A stretch of DNA of 64,000 nt from Actinomycetes bacterium (GTDB lineage Bacteria; Actinomycetota; Actinomycetes; Mycobacteriales; Mycobacteriaceae), in the NCBI GenBank assembly GCA_023461275.1, contig JAEYMI010000074.1, positions 62,001-126,000 of the forward strand. The letters are read 5' to 3'. Below, piece by piece: positions 50,703 to 60,642 of this stretch (position 1 is the stretch's first letter; every line of letters begins with the position of its first letter). Below the pieces are notes generated by a model. It was not told where the DNA came from. It did no database searches and saw only the letters and a program-made list of their open reading frames with translations. The translations under genes and the position numbers were made by a program.

Positions 50703-51716
50703 TCACAGCCCGAGCCCGCGCGCGAGGGTGGGCCAGCTGCGATGAAGCTGGTCGACCCAATAGGGCCACGAGTGGGTGCCCGGATCGTCGTAGTGGAAGG
50801 TCGCGGGGACACCGAGCTGCGCCATCCGATTCTGCAGTTCGCGGGTGCAATACAGCGCGCCCACCTCGATGCCGCCGCCGACGAGTTGGCGGTCGGTGGG
50901 ATTGGTATTGCCCGGGTAGCCGGGAGCGTCGTATCGGCCCGGCCGGCCGGTACCGACCGAGACATAGACCGTCGACCCGCGCAGGCCACCGGCATGCATC
51001 AACACGTCGTGTGCCGCCCACTGCGGGTTGTCAGGTGCGCCCCACATGTTGTCGGCGTTGCCCTTGAACGCGCGGACGATGGCTCGGACATATCCCTGCC
51101 CGGCGATGCCGGTGGTGGTGAAGCAGCCGCTGTACGCGGCCAGCGAGGAGTAGAAACCGGGATGGCGCACGCCGAGGATCAGGCCCGACCCGGCGCCCAT
51201 CGACAAGCCGGCGATCCCTTGCCGGCCGTTGCCGGAGAACCGCTTGTTCAGCAGCGGCGGGAGTTCCTGGGTGAGGAAGGTTTCCCACTTGTAGCGCCCG
51301 AGCACCGGGTCATCGCGCAGCCAATCGGTGTAGAAACTCCCGTTGCCCGCCAGCGGCATCGCGACCGTCACGTTCTTTTCCGCGAAGAATCGCTTGACGT
51401 CGGACTTGATCAACCAGATCGAATTCTGGGGATCCGCCTCGCCGAGCCCGCTCAACAGATACATCACCGGGCGCGGGCCGCGTTCGCGCTCCGGCACCAG
51501 CACCTGGACCTTGATCTCCTTGGCCATCGCGACCGAGTACACATACGCCGCGTACTGGCGTGGCCCCTCGGTGACCACGTGGGTGATCGTCGGGACCGAT
51601 GGCACCGTCGGAGCGGCCGACGCCACCCCGGTGGCCGCGGTGGCGCCGACGAGCACTGCCGTCAGCAATGCCACCGACGCCAACATTGCTCGCGCCGCGA
51701 TTCCTGCACGAATCAC
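50703..51716 (-). CDS. Secreted antigen-85-like mycolyl/acyltransferase
   Basis: This 337-residue protein has a signal peptide with probable cleavage after GVASA at about residue 34. The alpha/beta-hydrolase fold has the esterase D/antigen 85 markers: YKWETFLTQELPPLL, the nucleophile elbow IAGLSMGAGSGLILG (Ser 172), and the active-site His in GTHSWPYWVDQLH. It transfers acyl or mycolyl groups to trehalose-type acceptors outside the cell. GTG 51716 follows GGAGAAGG; the frame continues upstream into the neighbouring DGAT-like gene but without a signal-peptide start. Located with PapA-like and glycosyltransferase genes, so a surface glycolipid is the probable product. Confidence 0.87.
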   Translation of the reverse strand: MIRAGIAARAMLASVALLTAVLVGATAATGVASAAPTVPSVPTITHVVTEGPRQYAAYVYSVAMAKEIKVQVLVPERERGPRPVMYLLSGLGEADPQNSIWLIKSDVKRFFAEKNVTVAMPLAGNGSFYTDWLRDDPVLGRYKWETFLTQELPPLLNKRFSGNGRQGIAGLSMGAGSGLILGVRHPGFYSSLAAYSGCFTTTGIAGQGYVRAIVRAFKGNADNMWGAPDNPQWAAHDVLMHAGGLRGSTVYVSVGTGRPGRYDAPGYPGNTNPTDRQLVGGGIEVGALYCTRELQNRMAQLGVPATFHYDDPGTHSWPYWVDQLHRSWPTLARGLGL

Positions 51717-51781
51717 TTGCCTTCTCCGTTTCGTTCGGGGGTCGTTCCGAGGGGTGTTCGGGATTGCCGGCTGGTTCGGGT

Positions 51782-53161
51782 CTACCAGCTGGTTGTGGTC
51801 AATGACCAACGAGCGCACTCATTTTCGACGGCGGTCAACAGGTCTGCGGAGCTGGGGAAGGCGCGGGGATCGAGTCCCGAGACCGACAGGGTGACCGTCG
51901 TTCCGGAGTCGTTGCACCAGGCCGCCAGCCCGCCGCGCAACCGGATCAGCCGTTCGCGGCTGACCCCCTGCGTGGTGGCCCGCGACGCGACGGCGTCGAT
52001 GCGCTCGGGCTTTCCGAGGCCCGCGAACATCGGGTCGACCCGGCCGCTGCTGGATGCCAGAGCCAGCGGGGTGGCCGCGTTGGCACTGAGCTTGGTGACC
52101 ATGGAGTCGCTGAGCGCCTGCATGAGCGGCTGCAATCGGACCAGGGTGCTCGGCGTGGATACCGCTGAATAGGCCTGCTTGGCGCGTTCACGCACCGCGG
52201 CCAGGTTCTTCTCGTGGCTCCACGATGCCGGGATGTCCACGGTCAGACCGGTGGTCGAGTTCGCGCGGGTGTCGCCCTCGTCGCGGATCGACATGGGGAC
52301 CGCGACCCGCACCACGTCGTCCCACGTGGCACGCCCGGCGCCCACGATCAGGCCCACGACGATCGCGATGAACAGCGAATTGCTGGTGCCGCCCGCCGCG
52401 GTGTGGACCGCCGACCACTGTGCGCTGGGGATGCTGACGATGGACAGCGGTGTGGTGATCGGCACCTCGCGGGCACGGTCCTCCGCCGAGACCGCGGCCG
52501 GCGCCGGGATCGAGCGCGACGTGATCGGCGCTGCCTCGCCGGTCGGCGCGGTTGCGGTGTCCGCGCCGCCGAGCCGTTTGGTGATGATCTCGCGGCCCAG
52601 TCCCGCCAAGCTGCCACCGATGGTGACCGCCTGACCGACCGCGTCGCGCAGATCGTCGGTCAGTCCTGGTTCGCCCGGGTGGTAGTCGAGGACATCATCG
52701 TCGTCACCGAAGCAGCTGACCAGCGAGATGCCGCCGAGGTAGCCGTCGCCCACCGCATGCGAGGAACACAGTGACACCATCGCGCCGCCATCGGTCACCG
52801 GCGCTGTCCGCAGCTGCCACACCGGACCGTTGCGGATGTCGAAGCGGATCGCTGCGGCCCGCTCGACCCACTGCAGGATCTCGGTGGGTTCGATCGGGTC
52901 ATCGACCACCGCCGAGCCGCCGGCCGCACCGGCAGCCACCCAGTACTGCCGGCTCAGCGGCAGGTGCTGGTCGCGCAGTAGCCGACTGATCGGGGTCCGG
53001 GCCAGACGTGCGCCGATGAGCTCGAACTCGTCGGTGGTCAGCGGCGTCGTCAGCCGCCATAGACCTTGGCTAAGGACCGGGACATCGAAAACCTGATCCA
53101 TCCTGATGAACAGGTCGTCATCGTAGGTGGTGCGATCGACGGTGTCATTCACTCCGACCAC
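51782..53161 (-). CDS. WS/DGAT-like acyltransferase-family protein
   Basis: This protein of about 459 residues belongs to the condensation-like acyltransferase superfamily. The active-site segment CSSHAVGDGYLGG has HxxxDG. VVRVAVPMSIRDEGDTRANS resembles the conserved VPVSLR segment of wax-ester synthase/DGAT proteins. SNSLFIAIVVGLIVGAGRA fits a conserved hydrophobic stretch. The start is placed at GTG 53161 (33 bp downstream of maf) but no Shine-Dalgarno is seen. It could acylate glycerol or another alcohol, or be an inactive relative. It is the first gene of the inserted glycolipid locus downstream of maf. Confidence 0.7.
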   Translation of the reverse strand: MVGVNDTVDRTTYDDDLFIRMDQVFDVPVLSQGLWRLTTPLTTDEFELIGARLARTPISRLLRDQHLPLSRQYWVAAGAAGGSAVVDDPIEPTEILQWVERAAAIRFDIRNGPVWQLRTAPVTDGGAMVSLCSSHAVGDGYLGGISLVSCFGDDDDVLDYHPGEPGLTDDLRDAVGQAVTIGGSLAGLGREIITKRLGGADTATAPTGEAAPITSRSIPAPAAVSAEDRAREVPITTPLSIVSIPSAQWSAVHTAAGGTSNSLFIAIVVGLIVGAGRATWDDVVRVAVPMSIRDEGDTRANSTTGLTVDIPASWSHEKNLAAVRERAKQAYSAVSTPSTLVRLQPLMQALSDSMVTKLSANAATPLALASSSGRVDPMFAGLGKPERIDAVASRATTQGVSRERLIRLRGGLAAWCNDSGTTVTLSVSGLDPRAFPSSADLLTAVENECARWSLTTTSW

Positions 53162-53193
53162 ACTAGAGTGAACACGCCCGATCCGACCATGGT

Positions 53194-53889
53194 CTAGCCG
53201 TGATCGGGAATCCACAGAGTGGTCACATCGACCCCGACCTGGCGCAACAGGCGATGAACGGTGGGCAGGCCGATGCCGATCACCGACGACGGATCACCGT
53301 CGATGGAGTCGATGAACCAGCCGCCGAGCCCGTCGAGGGTGAACGCGCCCGCCACCCCCAATGGCTCGCCGGTCGCGACGTAGGCGTCGATGGTCGCGTC
53401 GTCGATCTCGGCGAAGGAGATCACCGTCGTCGCGGTGTCGTGTGCCGCGGAGACGACGGCACCCCCACTGATCCGGGTCACGCAGTGACCGGTGAGCAGC
53501 TGCGCGGTGCGGCCCCGCATCTGCCGCCACTGGGCGGCCGCGACATCGGCGGTGTGCGGCTTGCCGGTCAGGCGGCCGTCGAGCAAGAGCATCGAGTCGC
53601 ACGTGAAAAGGACTGCGTCACGCAGGGATTGGTTGTCCGGTTGCGGGGCGCTGATCAGCTCGACGATGGCGTCGGCCTTGGCTTGCGCGAGGCGGACCAC
53701 CACGTCGTCCGGCGGGGCTGCGGCGAGTTCGTCGAGCAGCGCATCCTCGTCGACGTCGGAAACCATCACCACCGGATCGAGTCCGGCGTCGCGCAACACC
53801 CGCAGCCTGGCAGGTGAGGCCGACCCCAGGATGACCGTCGGAGCGGTCAAGGCCGGCCGTAGAGGTAGCCGCGCGGACCGCCCTGCCAT
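53194..53889 (-). CDS. maf: Maf-family nucleotide pyrophosphatase
   Basis: This 231-residue protein of the Maf/YhdE family hydrolyses non-canonical or free nucleoside triphosphates. It shows VILGSASPARLRVLRDAG, the LAQAKADAI helix, DSMLLLDGRLTGKP and GLGGWFIDSIDGDPSSVIG. ATG 53889 is used; it overlaps the accE5 end by 43 bp in another frame. The accD5-accE5-maf order is the same as M. tuberculosis Rv3280-Rv3282. Confidence 0.9.
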   Translation of the reverse strand: MAGRSARLPLRPALTAPTVILGSASPARLRVLRDAGLDPVVMVSDVDEDALLDELAAAPPDDVVVRLAQAKADAIVELISAPQPDNQSLRDAVLFTCDSMLLLDGRLTGKPHTADVAAAQWRQMRGRTAQLLTGHCVTRISGGAVVSAAHDTATTVISFAEIDDATIDAYVATGEPLGVAGAFTLDGLGGWFIDSIDGDPSSVIGIGLPTVHRLLRQVGVDVTTLWIPDHG

Positions 53890-54097
53890 TCTGATCGCAA
53901 CAGATCGCCCGGCTGGCCCCACTGGTCACGGGGGCCACGGTCGACCGGGGCGGGTGCCGGATCGCTTCCGGCAGCAGCGAGGACGACAGTCAGCACCGCG
54001 ATGTCCTCGTCGGTCGGATTGCCGGACACGATCCGCAGGAACGGCGCCTCGGTGGCAGGGGCGTCACTTGCGGGGGTGTCGGTCCCAGGTGTGTCGC

Positions 54098-54101
<4 letters not shown>
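53847..54101 (-). CDS. accE5: Acyl-CoA carboxylase epsilon subunit
   Basis: This 84-residue protein has the AccE segment FLRIVSGNPTDEDIAVLTVV, followed by a flexible Asp/Pro region and an Arg/Tyr-rich end (GGPRGYLYGRP). The epsilon subunit stimulates AccA3-AccD5 carboxylase. The stop of accD5 overlaps the start of this gene by 4 bp, and the maf start lies inside its 3' end. The N-terminal Ala/Pro/Thr stretch is poorly conserved in the family. Confidence 0.85.
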
Positions 54102-55726
<1,625 letters not shown>

Positions 55727-55864
55727 GGGACCCGATGCTATCGACTGGACTGTGACTCACGTCAACCGGCCCAACGTGACTGAAGCCTCATGTTTCGGCC
55801 GGACCGTGCGCTCGGTCGGTGTGTGCTGGTCAGGGTTGTCACGTGATCGTCGTAGGCTCGGGCG

Positions 55865-56695
55865 ATGACTGATGGTGAGGGTGTCGGTGAAGCTGACGCC
55901 GCAGAAGCTTCCGCCGGACTGCCGGATCGGGATGGCATTGCCGACGCCGTGCGCGGCACCCGGTGGGGCGCGGTCGAGGTCGTCGAATCGACCGGCTCCA
56001 CCAACGCCGACCTGATGGCCCGCGTCGGTGAACCGGGCCTGGCGGGAACCGTGCGGATCACCACCCACCAGACGCAGGGCCGGGGGCGGCACACCCGCGT
56101 CTGGGAGACCCCACCCGGGCGGCAGGTGGCCATCTCGGCGGCGGTCGGGGTCACCGACCACACCGAGCGGCTGGGCTGGCTGTCGCTGGTGGCCGGGATG
56201 GCGGCCGCGGGGGCCATCGAAACGGTGACCGGCGTCCGACCCACCCTGAAATGGCCCAACGATGTCCTCATCGACGATCGCAAAACCGCGGGCATCCTCT
56301 CCGAATACGCCCCGGCGCCGACGGGCGGCATCGCGGTGATCGGCATCGGCATCAACACCCGGATGTCCGCCGACGACCTCCCGGTGCCGACCGCGACGTC
56401 GTTGCTGATCGCCACTGGTGCGCCGGTGGACCACACCGCTCTGGTGGCGGCCTACCTCCGCGAATTGTCGGGGTGGCTGGACCGCTGGCCCGACGACGTG
56501 GCCGGGCTCGCCGCGGCGTATCGACAGCGGTGCGACACCATCGGCCGCCGGGTGCGACTCGATCTACCGGACGGCAGTGAGGTCCTCGGCGTGGCGTCCG
56601 GCGTCGATGACGCCGGACGGATAGAGGTCGACGCCGACGGTCGGTCGGTGGTGGCCTCGGCCGCCGACGTCACGCATCTACGCAGCGTGGACTGA
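55865..56695 (+). CDS. birA: Biotin-[acetyl-CoA-carboxylase] ligase
   Basis: This 276-residue monofunctional biotin protein ligase joins biotin to AccA3 and Pyc. It has STGSTNADLMARVGEPG, TTHQTQGRGRHTRVWETPPG (Gly/Arg-rich biotinyl-AMP loop), LKWPNDVLIDDRKTAGIL and a C-terminal SH3-like domain (GSEVLGVASGVDDAGRIEV). There is no N-terminal DNA-binding domain, so it is not a BirA repressor. It is divergent from accD5 with 138 bp between. Confidence 0.93.
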   Translation: MTDGEGVGEADAAEASAGLPDRDGIADAVRGTRWGAVEVVESTGSTNADLMARVGEPGLAGTVRITTHQTQGRGRHTRVWETPPGRQVAISAAVGVTDHTERLGWLSLVAGMAAAGAIETVTGVRPTLKWPNDVLIDDRKTAGILSEYAPAPTGGIAVIGIGINTRMSADDLPVPTATSLLIATGAPVDHTALVAAYLRELSGWLDRWPDDVAGLAAAYRQRCDTIGRRVRLDLPDGSEVLGVASGVDDAGRIEVDADGRSVVASAADVTHLRSVD

Positions 56696-56725
56696 GCGGT
56701 CGAATCCGGGGTCAGCCCCAAATTC

Positions 56726-57325
56726 TCAGCGTCGAATGCTCTTGGCGCCGATGGCCGGAATGAGGCTCAGAATCGGCAGCCCGATCACCAGGTGCATGAC
56801 CGCGGTGCCCAGGCCCACCGAGAACTGCTGGGACAGCACCAGCGGGATGATGACCGCGGCAGCGATCAGCAGGCCGACGATCCACCGGAAGAACTGATCC
56901 GGCGATGGGGTGATCAGTTGCAGGACGTACCAGAGCGCCCCGGCCGCGAGCGCGCACAGGAATGCCACCAGGGCGAACCAGATCTCGTCCTGGGCCACCG
57001 GATTCCACACACCGAGCTTGCCGCTCTCGTTGACCCGCTGCACCACGGCGCGAATGATCCAGGCGACCAGCCATGCGGCCAGCGCGGTGACCACACCGCT
57101 CATCACCACGCCACCGACGAACAGGCCGGGATTGATGTCCGGGCCGATCCGACGTCGGGGTTGCTGCGGTTGAGCTGCACCATGCTGCTGGGTGGCGCCG
57201 TAACCGTAGGGATCGCCCCCGGGATTGCCGTAGGGGTCGGGTTGCTGGCTGTAGGCACGCGTCTGCGGGTCATAGCCGGTCTCGTACCGCTGCGTACGGG
57301 GATCGCGTGGGTCGTACTGGCTCAT
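56726..57325 (-). CDS. Membrane protein with a Tyr/Pro/Gly-rich N-terminus
   Basis: This 199-residue protein has a hydrophilic repeat-like N-terminus (about 1-60, e.g. RDPRTQRYETGYDPQTRAYS and NPGGDPYGYGATQQHG) followed by four hydrophobic segments at about 68-92, 113-135, 146-166 and 170-192. No specific family is recognised. It is convergent with birA and divergent from the PH-domain protein, in a region rich in envelope proteins. Confidence 0.75.
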   Translation of the reverse strand: MSQYDPRDPRTQRYETGYDPQTRAYSQQPDPYGNPGGDPYGYGATQQHGAAQPQQPRRRIGPDINPGLFVGGVVMSGVVTALAAWLVAWIIRAVVQRVNESGKLGVWNPVAQDEIWFALVAFLCALAAGALWYVLQLITPSPDQFFRWIVGLLIAAAVIIPLVLSQQFSVGLGTAVMHLVIGLPILSLIPAIGAKSIRR

Positions 57326-57393
57326 GACGACGAAGTCTACCGGCGACGGCGCGTACCCCCGTCGGGATCGGTACGGACATTAAGCTGACCGGC

Positions 57394-57981
57394 ATGGCCT
57401 ACCCGAGGGAAAACCTCGCACCGGGAGAACGCGTGGTGGTGCACCGGCACCCGCACTGGAAATGCCTGCTGGCACCGTTTGTGCTGTTCTTGCTGCTCAC
57501 CGCGGTCGCCGGGGTGCTCACCGGAATGGTCACCGGGTCGACGATGGGCTCGACGACCAGAACCGCCCTGCTCATCGCGATCGGTGTCGCATGGCTGCTG
57601 GTACTGATCTGGTACTTCCTGCGGCCGCTGATCTCATGGCAGTCGACGCATTTCGTGCTCACCGACCGTCGGGTGATCTTCCGCAACGGCATCGTGACGC
57701 GGTCGGGCATCGACATTCCGATCCGACGCATCAACACCGTCGAATTCCGGCACGGCCCGATCGACCGGATGCTGCGCAGCGGCACGTTGATCATCGAGTC
57801 CGCATCCGATGAGCCACTGTCCTTCGACGACATCCCCCAGGTGGAACGCGTGCACGCGCTGCTCTACCACGAAGTTCTCGACATCCAGGACCGAGGAGAG
57901 GATCAGGACATGGGGTCGACCGGCCAGGACCGACCATCCAGCGGGGATCGGCTCGGCGACGATCGTTCGGTGACGCGATGA
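57394..57981 (+). CDS. Membrane-anchored bacterial PH-domain protein
   Basis: This 195-residue protein has two hydrophobic segments (about residues 27-48 and 60-78) and then a YdbS/bPH_2 domain with STHFVLTDRRVIFRNGIVTR, IDIPIRRINTVEF and SGTLIIESASDEPLSFDD. The C-terminus is acidic and Asp/Gly-rich. It matches M. tuberculosis Rv3278c in order and type. Its stop overlaps the response-regulator start (ATGA), so it is coupled to the two-component system. Confidence 0.83.
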   Translation: MAYPRENLAPGERVVVHRHPHWKCLLAPFVLFLLLTAVAGVLTGMVTGSTMGSTTRTALLIAIGVAWLLVLIWYFLRPLISWQSTHFVLTDRRVIFRNGIVTRSGIDIPIRRINTVEFRHGPIDRMLRSGTLIIESASDEPLSFDDIPQVERVHALLYHEVLDIQDRGEDQDMGSTGQDRPSSGDRLGDDRSVTR

Positions 57982-58652
57982 CCGATGTTCTTCTGGCCGA
58001 AGATGATTCGGCCATCGCCGAGCCCCTCGCCCGTGCCCTGGCCCGGGAGGGCTACGGCTGCGAGGTGGTCAGCACCGGCTCCGCCGCGCTCGAACAGGCG
58101 CGTGACACCCGCTTCGAGCTGCTCATATTGGATCTGGGCCTACCCGAGATCGACGGACTCGAGGTGTGCCGCCGGATCAGGGCCACCCGACCGCAACTGG
58201 CCGTGTTGATGCTGACCGCGCGCACCGACGAGGTGGATTTCGTGGTCGGTCTCGACGCCGGCGCCGACGACTACGTCGGCAAACCGTTTCGGCTTGCCGA
58301 GCTGCTGGCTCGAGTCCGCGCGTTGCTGCGACGCAAGCAGGGGCCCGACACCGTGCTCGACGGAGGCGACATTCACCTCGACGCGCGCGGCCGCCGGGTC
58401 CAGATCAGTGGCAAGGACCTGGTGCTGGCCAACCGCGAGTTCGACCTGCTCAGGTTTCTGATGGAGCGGGCCGGCGAGGTCGTCTCCCGCGACGAGATCC
58501 TCACCGAGGTGTGGGGATCGGCGGATCTGCGTTCGTCGAAGACCCTGGACATGCATATCTCGTGGCTGCGCCGCAAGATCGGCGACGACCGCTTCGACCG
58601 GCCCCGGCATATCGTCACCGTTCGCGGTGTCGGTTTCCGGTTCGATCCCTGA
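57978..58652 (+). CDS. OmpR-family response regulator
   Basis: This 224-residue protein has a receiver domain (LLAEDDSAIAEPLARALARE, phosphoacceptor Asp about residue 52 in LILDLGLPEIDG, LMLTAR, ADDYVGKPF) and a winged-helix output domain (LVLANREFDLLRFLMERAGE, SSKTLDMHISWLRRKIG, VRGVGFRF). It is coupled to the PH-protein gene and followed after 15 bp by its histidine kinase. The targets are unknown; nearby envelope genes are candidates. Confidence 0.92.
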   Translation: MTDVLLAEDDSAIAEPLARALAREGYGCEVVSTGSAALEQARDTRFELLILDLGLPEIDGLEVCRRIRATRPQLAVLMLTARTDEVDFVVGLDAGADDYVGKPFRLAELLARVRALLRRKQGPDTVLDGGDIHLDARGRRVQISGKDLVLANREFDLLRFLMERAGEVVSRDEILTEVWGSADLRSSKTLDMHISWLRRKIGDDRFDRPRHIVTVRGVGFRFDP

Positions 58653-58667
58653 TCGACCCGCTCTGCC

Positions 58668-60017
58668 ATGCGCCGTCGCATCCTCAACACCATGATCGCC
58701 ACCCTGTTGGCGGTCGGCGCGCTGCTCGGCGTGCCCTTGTGCGTGGTCGCGTGGTGGTGGGTGGCCGACAACACCCAGCAAATGGTCGACGCCCAGCTGA
58801 GGGTGATCTCCGATCAGTTGATCCGCCAGGAGGGGGCCGACGGGCGGGTGTCGGCGGCGTCGCTCGACGTCGACGCCTTCGCCGCGCTCGTTCCCGACGG
58901 CGGCCGGCTGACCATCCGGTACCCGTCGGACGCCGGTCCCTCCCAGATCATGGAGATCGGTCCCCGAATCGAGGGGCCCACGATGAAGGACTCGATCGCC
59001 TTGGGCAGCGCCGGTTCGGTGCTGCTGGAGATCCCGATGGACCCGGTGCGCAGCGACCAGTGGGCGGCGGTGGGCGTCGTGCTGATCGTCGTGGTCGGTT
59101 CGGTCACCGCGGGCACCATCGCCGCGGCGGTGACCGCCGGTCGTATCGCCGACCCGCTGATCGATCTGGCCGATCGTGCCGCCGGGATGGCGCGCGGTGA
59201 CTTCAGCTCGGCGTGGCCGACCTACGGCATCGGCGAACTCGACCGGGTGTCGCGGGCGCTTGGATCGGCCAATGCCGAGATCGCGCTGCGCTTGGAACGG
59301 GAGAGTGAGATCGTCGGTGACGTCAGCCACCAGCTTCGCAGTCGGTTGACCGCCATCGCGTTGCGGCTCGATGAGCTGTCGCTGCACCCCGACCCGGCGG
59401 TGGTGAATGAGGCCGAGGCCGCACACGCGCAGGTCGAGCGGCTCAGTCACGAGCTCGATGAGATGGTCGCCGCATCCCGTGACACCGACGCCGAGCCGGT
59501 GCAGCTCGACGTCCGCGAGAAGGTCAGCACGCTCGTCGGCGACTTCGAAGGGGCGTTCGCCGCCCAGGGCCGCCGCATCGTCGCAGAGATCGAGGCCAGT
59601 CCCGTCGTCTTCAGTGCGCGGGCCGGGCGACTACGTGAGGCGATCAGCGTGCTCGTCGACAACGCCCTGCAGCATGGTGCCGGAACGTGCCGGATCGTCG
59701 TCGACGAACTGCCGACCGGTGATCTGCTCCGCATCTCGGTGTCCGACGAGGGCCCGGGTGTGGCCGACGACCTCGTCGCAGACATCTTCCGACGTGGATT
59801 CTCCGCCGGCCGAGGAAATGGCGTCGGGCTATCGCTGGCCAGGGCACTGGTCGAGGCCGACGGTGGCCGGCTGGAACTCGCGTCGCGGCGGCCACCGGTC
59901 TTCACCATCGTCGTACCGACGGTGTCCGATTCGAGGTCGTCTCATTCGAGGTCATCCGACCCGACGGCATCCGACCCGGGGCGGTCGGTCACGCGTGGCC
60001 GAGTTCCTCATCGTTGA
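58668..60017 (+). CDS. Sensor histidine kinase
   Basis: This 449-residue protein has an N-terminal membrane segment (about 8-32), an extracytoplasmic sensor domain of about 90 residues, a second membrane segment (about 125-152), HAMP, HisKA with VGDVSHQLRSRL (phospho-His), and an ATPase with LVDNALQHGAG (N box), SDEGPGV and GNGVGLSLARAL (G boxes). The last 30 residues are Ser/Asp-rich and unlike any domain. Its 3' end overlaps the convergent gtrA gene by 29 bp. It pairs with the preceding response regulator. Confidence 0.9.
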   Translation: MRRRILNTMIATLLAVGALLGVPLCVVAWWWVADNTQQMVDAQLRVISDQLIRQEGADGRVSAASLDVDAFAALVPDGGRLTIRYPSDAGPSQIMEIGPRIEGPTMKDSIALGSAGSVLLEIPMDPVRSDQWAAVGVVLIVVVGSVTAGTIAAAVTAGRIADPLIDLADRAAGMARGDFSSAWPTYGIGELDRVSRALGSANAEIALRLERESEIVGDVSHQLRSRLTAIALRLDELSLHPDPAVVNEAEAAHAQVERLSHELDEMVAASRDTDAEPVQLDVREKVSTLVGDFEGAFAAQGRRIVAEIEASPVVFSARAGRLREAISVLVDNALQHGAGTCRIVVDELPTGDLLRISVSDEGPGVADDLVADIFRRGFSAGRGNGVGLSLARALVEADGGRLELASRRPPVFTIVVPTVSDSRSSHSRSSDPTASDPGRSVTRGRVPHR

Positions 60018-60582
60018 GTTCGGTGGAGCCGGAATCCACCAGGCGTGGTTCGGCGTCGGGGAAGGCGAACTTGCGCAGCGCCCAGAACCGGAACGCCATC
60101 TGCAGGACGTTGCCGATCAGGAACCCGAGCACGAAGTCGATGACGATCAACTCGCCGGTGCTCAGGTTGGAGCGCATGTCGAAGACGTTGTTGGCCAGCC
60201 ACAGCGGCGCGGCCTGCAGGATCACCCCGATGCCGCTGATGAAGAAGAACAGCAGCGCCTCGTGATGACGTTCCCGGCCGCCACGGTTCTTGAACGCCCA
60301 TTCGCGGTTGAGGACGTAACTCAGGATGGTGGCCAGCACGCCGGAGATGATCTTGGCGATCACCGGTTTGGGTTCCAGGATCGTCAGGCTCAGGCTGTAG
60401 AAGATCACCATGTCGAACACGAACGTCGTTCCGCCGACGAGCGCGAATTTGATCAGTTCATGGTGTCGCATCGCGAGACGTCGGATCGGCTCGGGTAGTC
60501 GAGCGACGAGCTCATCGACAAAGGGCACAAGATCCGAGTGTACGAAATCTAATCGGGACTTCCACGTCCGCGGTCTCCTCAC
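59989..60582 (-). CDS. GtrA-family membrane protein
   Basis: This protein of about 197 residues has four hydrophobic segments (about 44-65, 73-95, 110-130 and 145-165). GtrA features are LIKFALVGGTTFVFDMVIFY, VLNREWAFKNRGG and NVLQMAFRFWALRKFAF. Such proteins assist polyprenyl-linked sugar flipping or the arabinogalactan pathway in mycobacteria (Rv3277 position). GTG 60582 is the best start but has no strong ribosome-binding site; a GTG about 16 codons later is possible. It is divergent from purK. Confidence 0.85.
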   Translation of the reverse strand: MRRPRTWKSRLDFVHSDLVPFVDELVARLPEPIRRLAMRHHELIKFALVGGTTFVFDMVIFYSLSLTILEPKPVIAKIISGVLATILSYVLNREWAFKNRGGRERHHEALLFFFISGIGVILQAAPLWLANNVFDMRSNLSTGELIVIDFVLGFLIGNVLQMAFRFWALRKFAFPDAEPRLVDSGSTELNDEELGHA

Positions 60583-60642
60583 CCGAGGAGATGCGGCGAC
60601 CCTGGGCCGCTGTCCGGGGTCGTCCGTGACACGATTGTCGAC

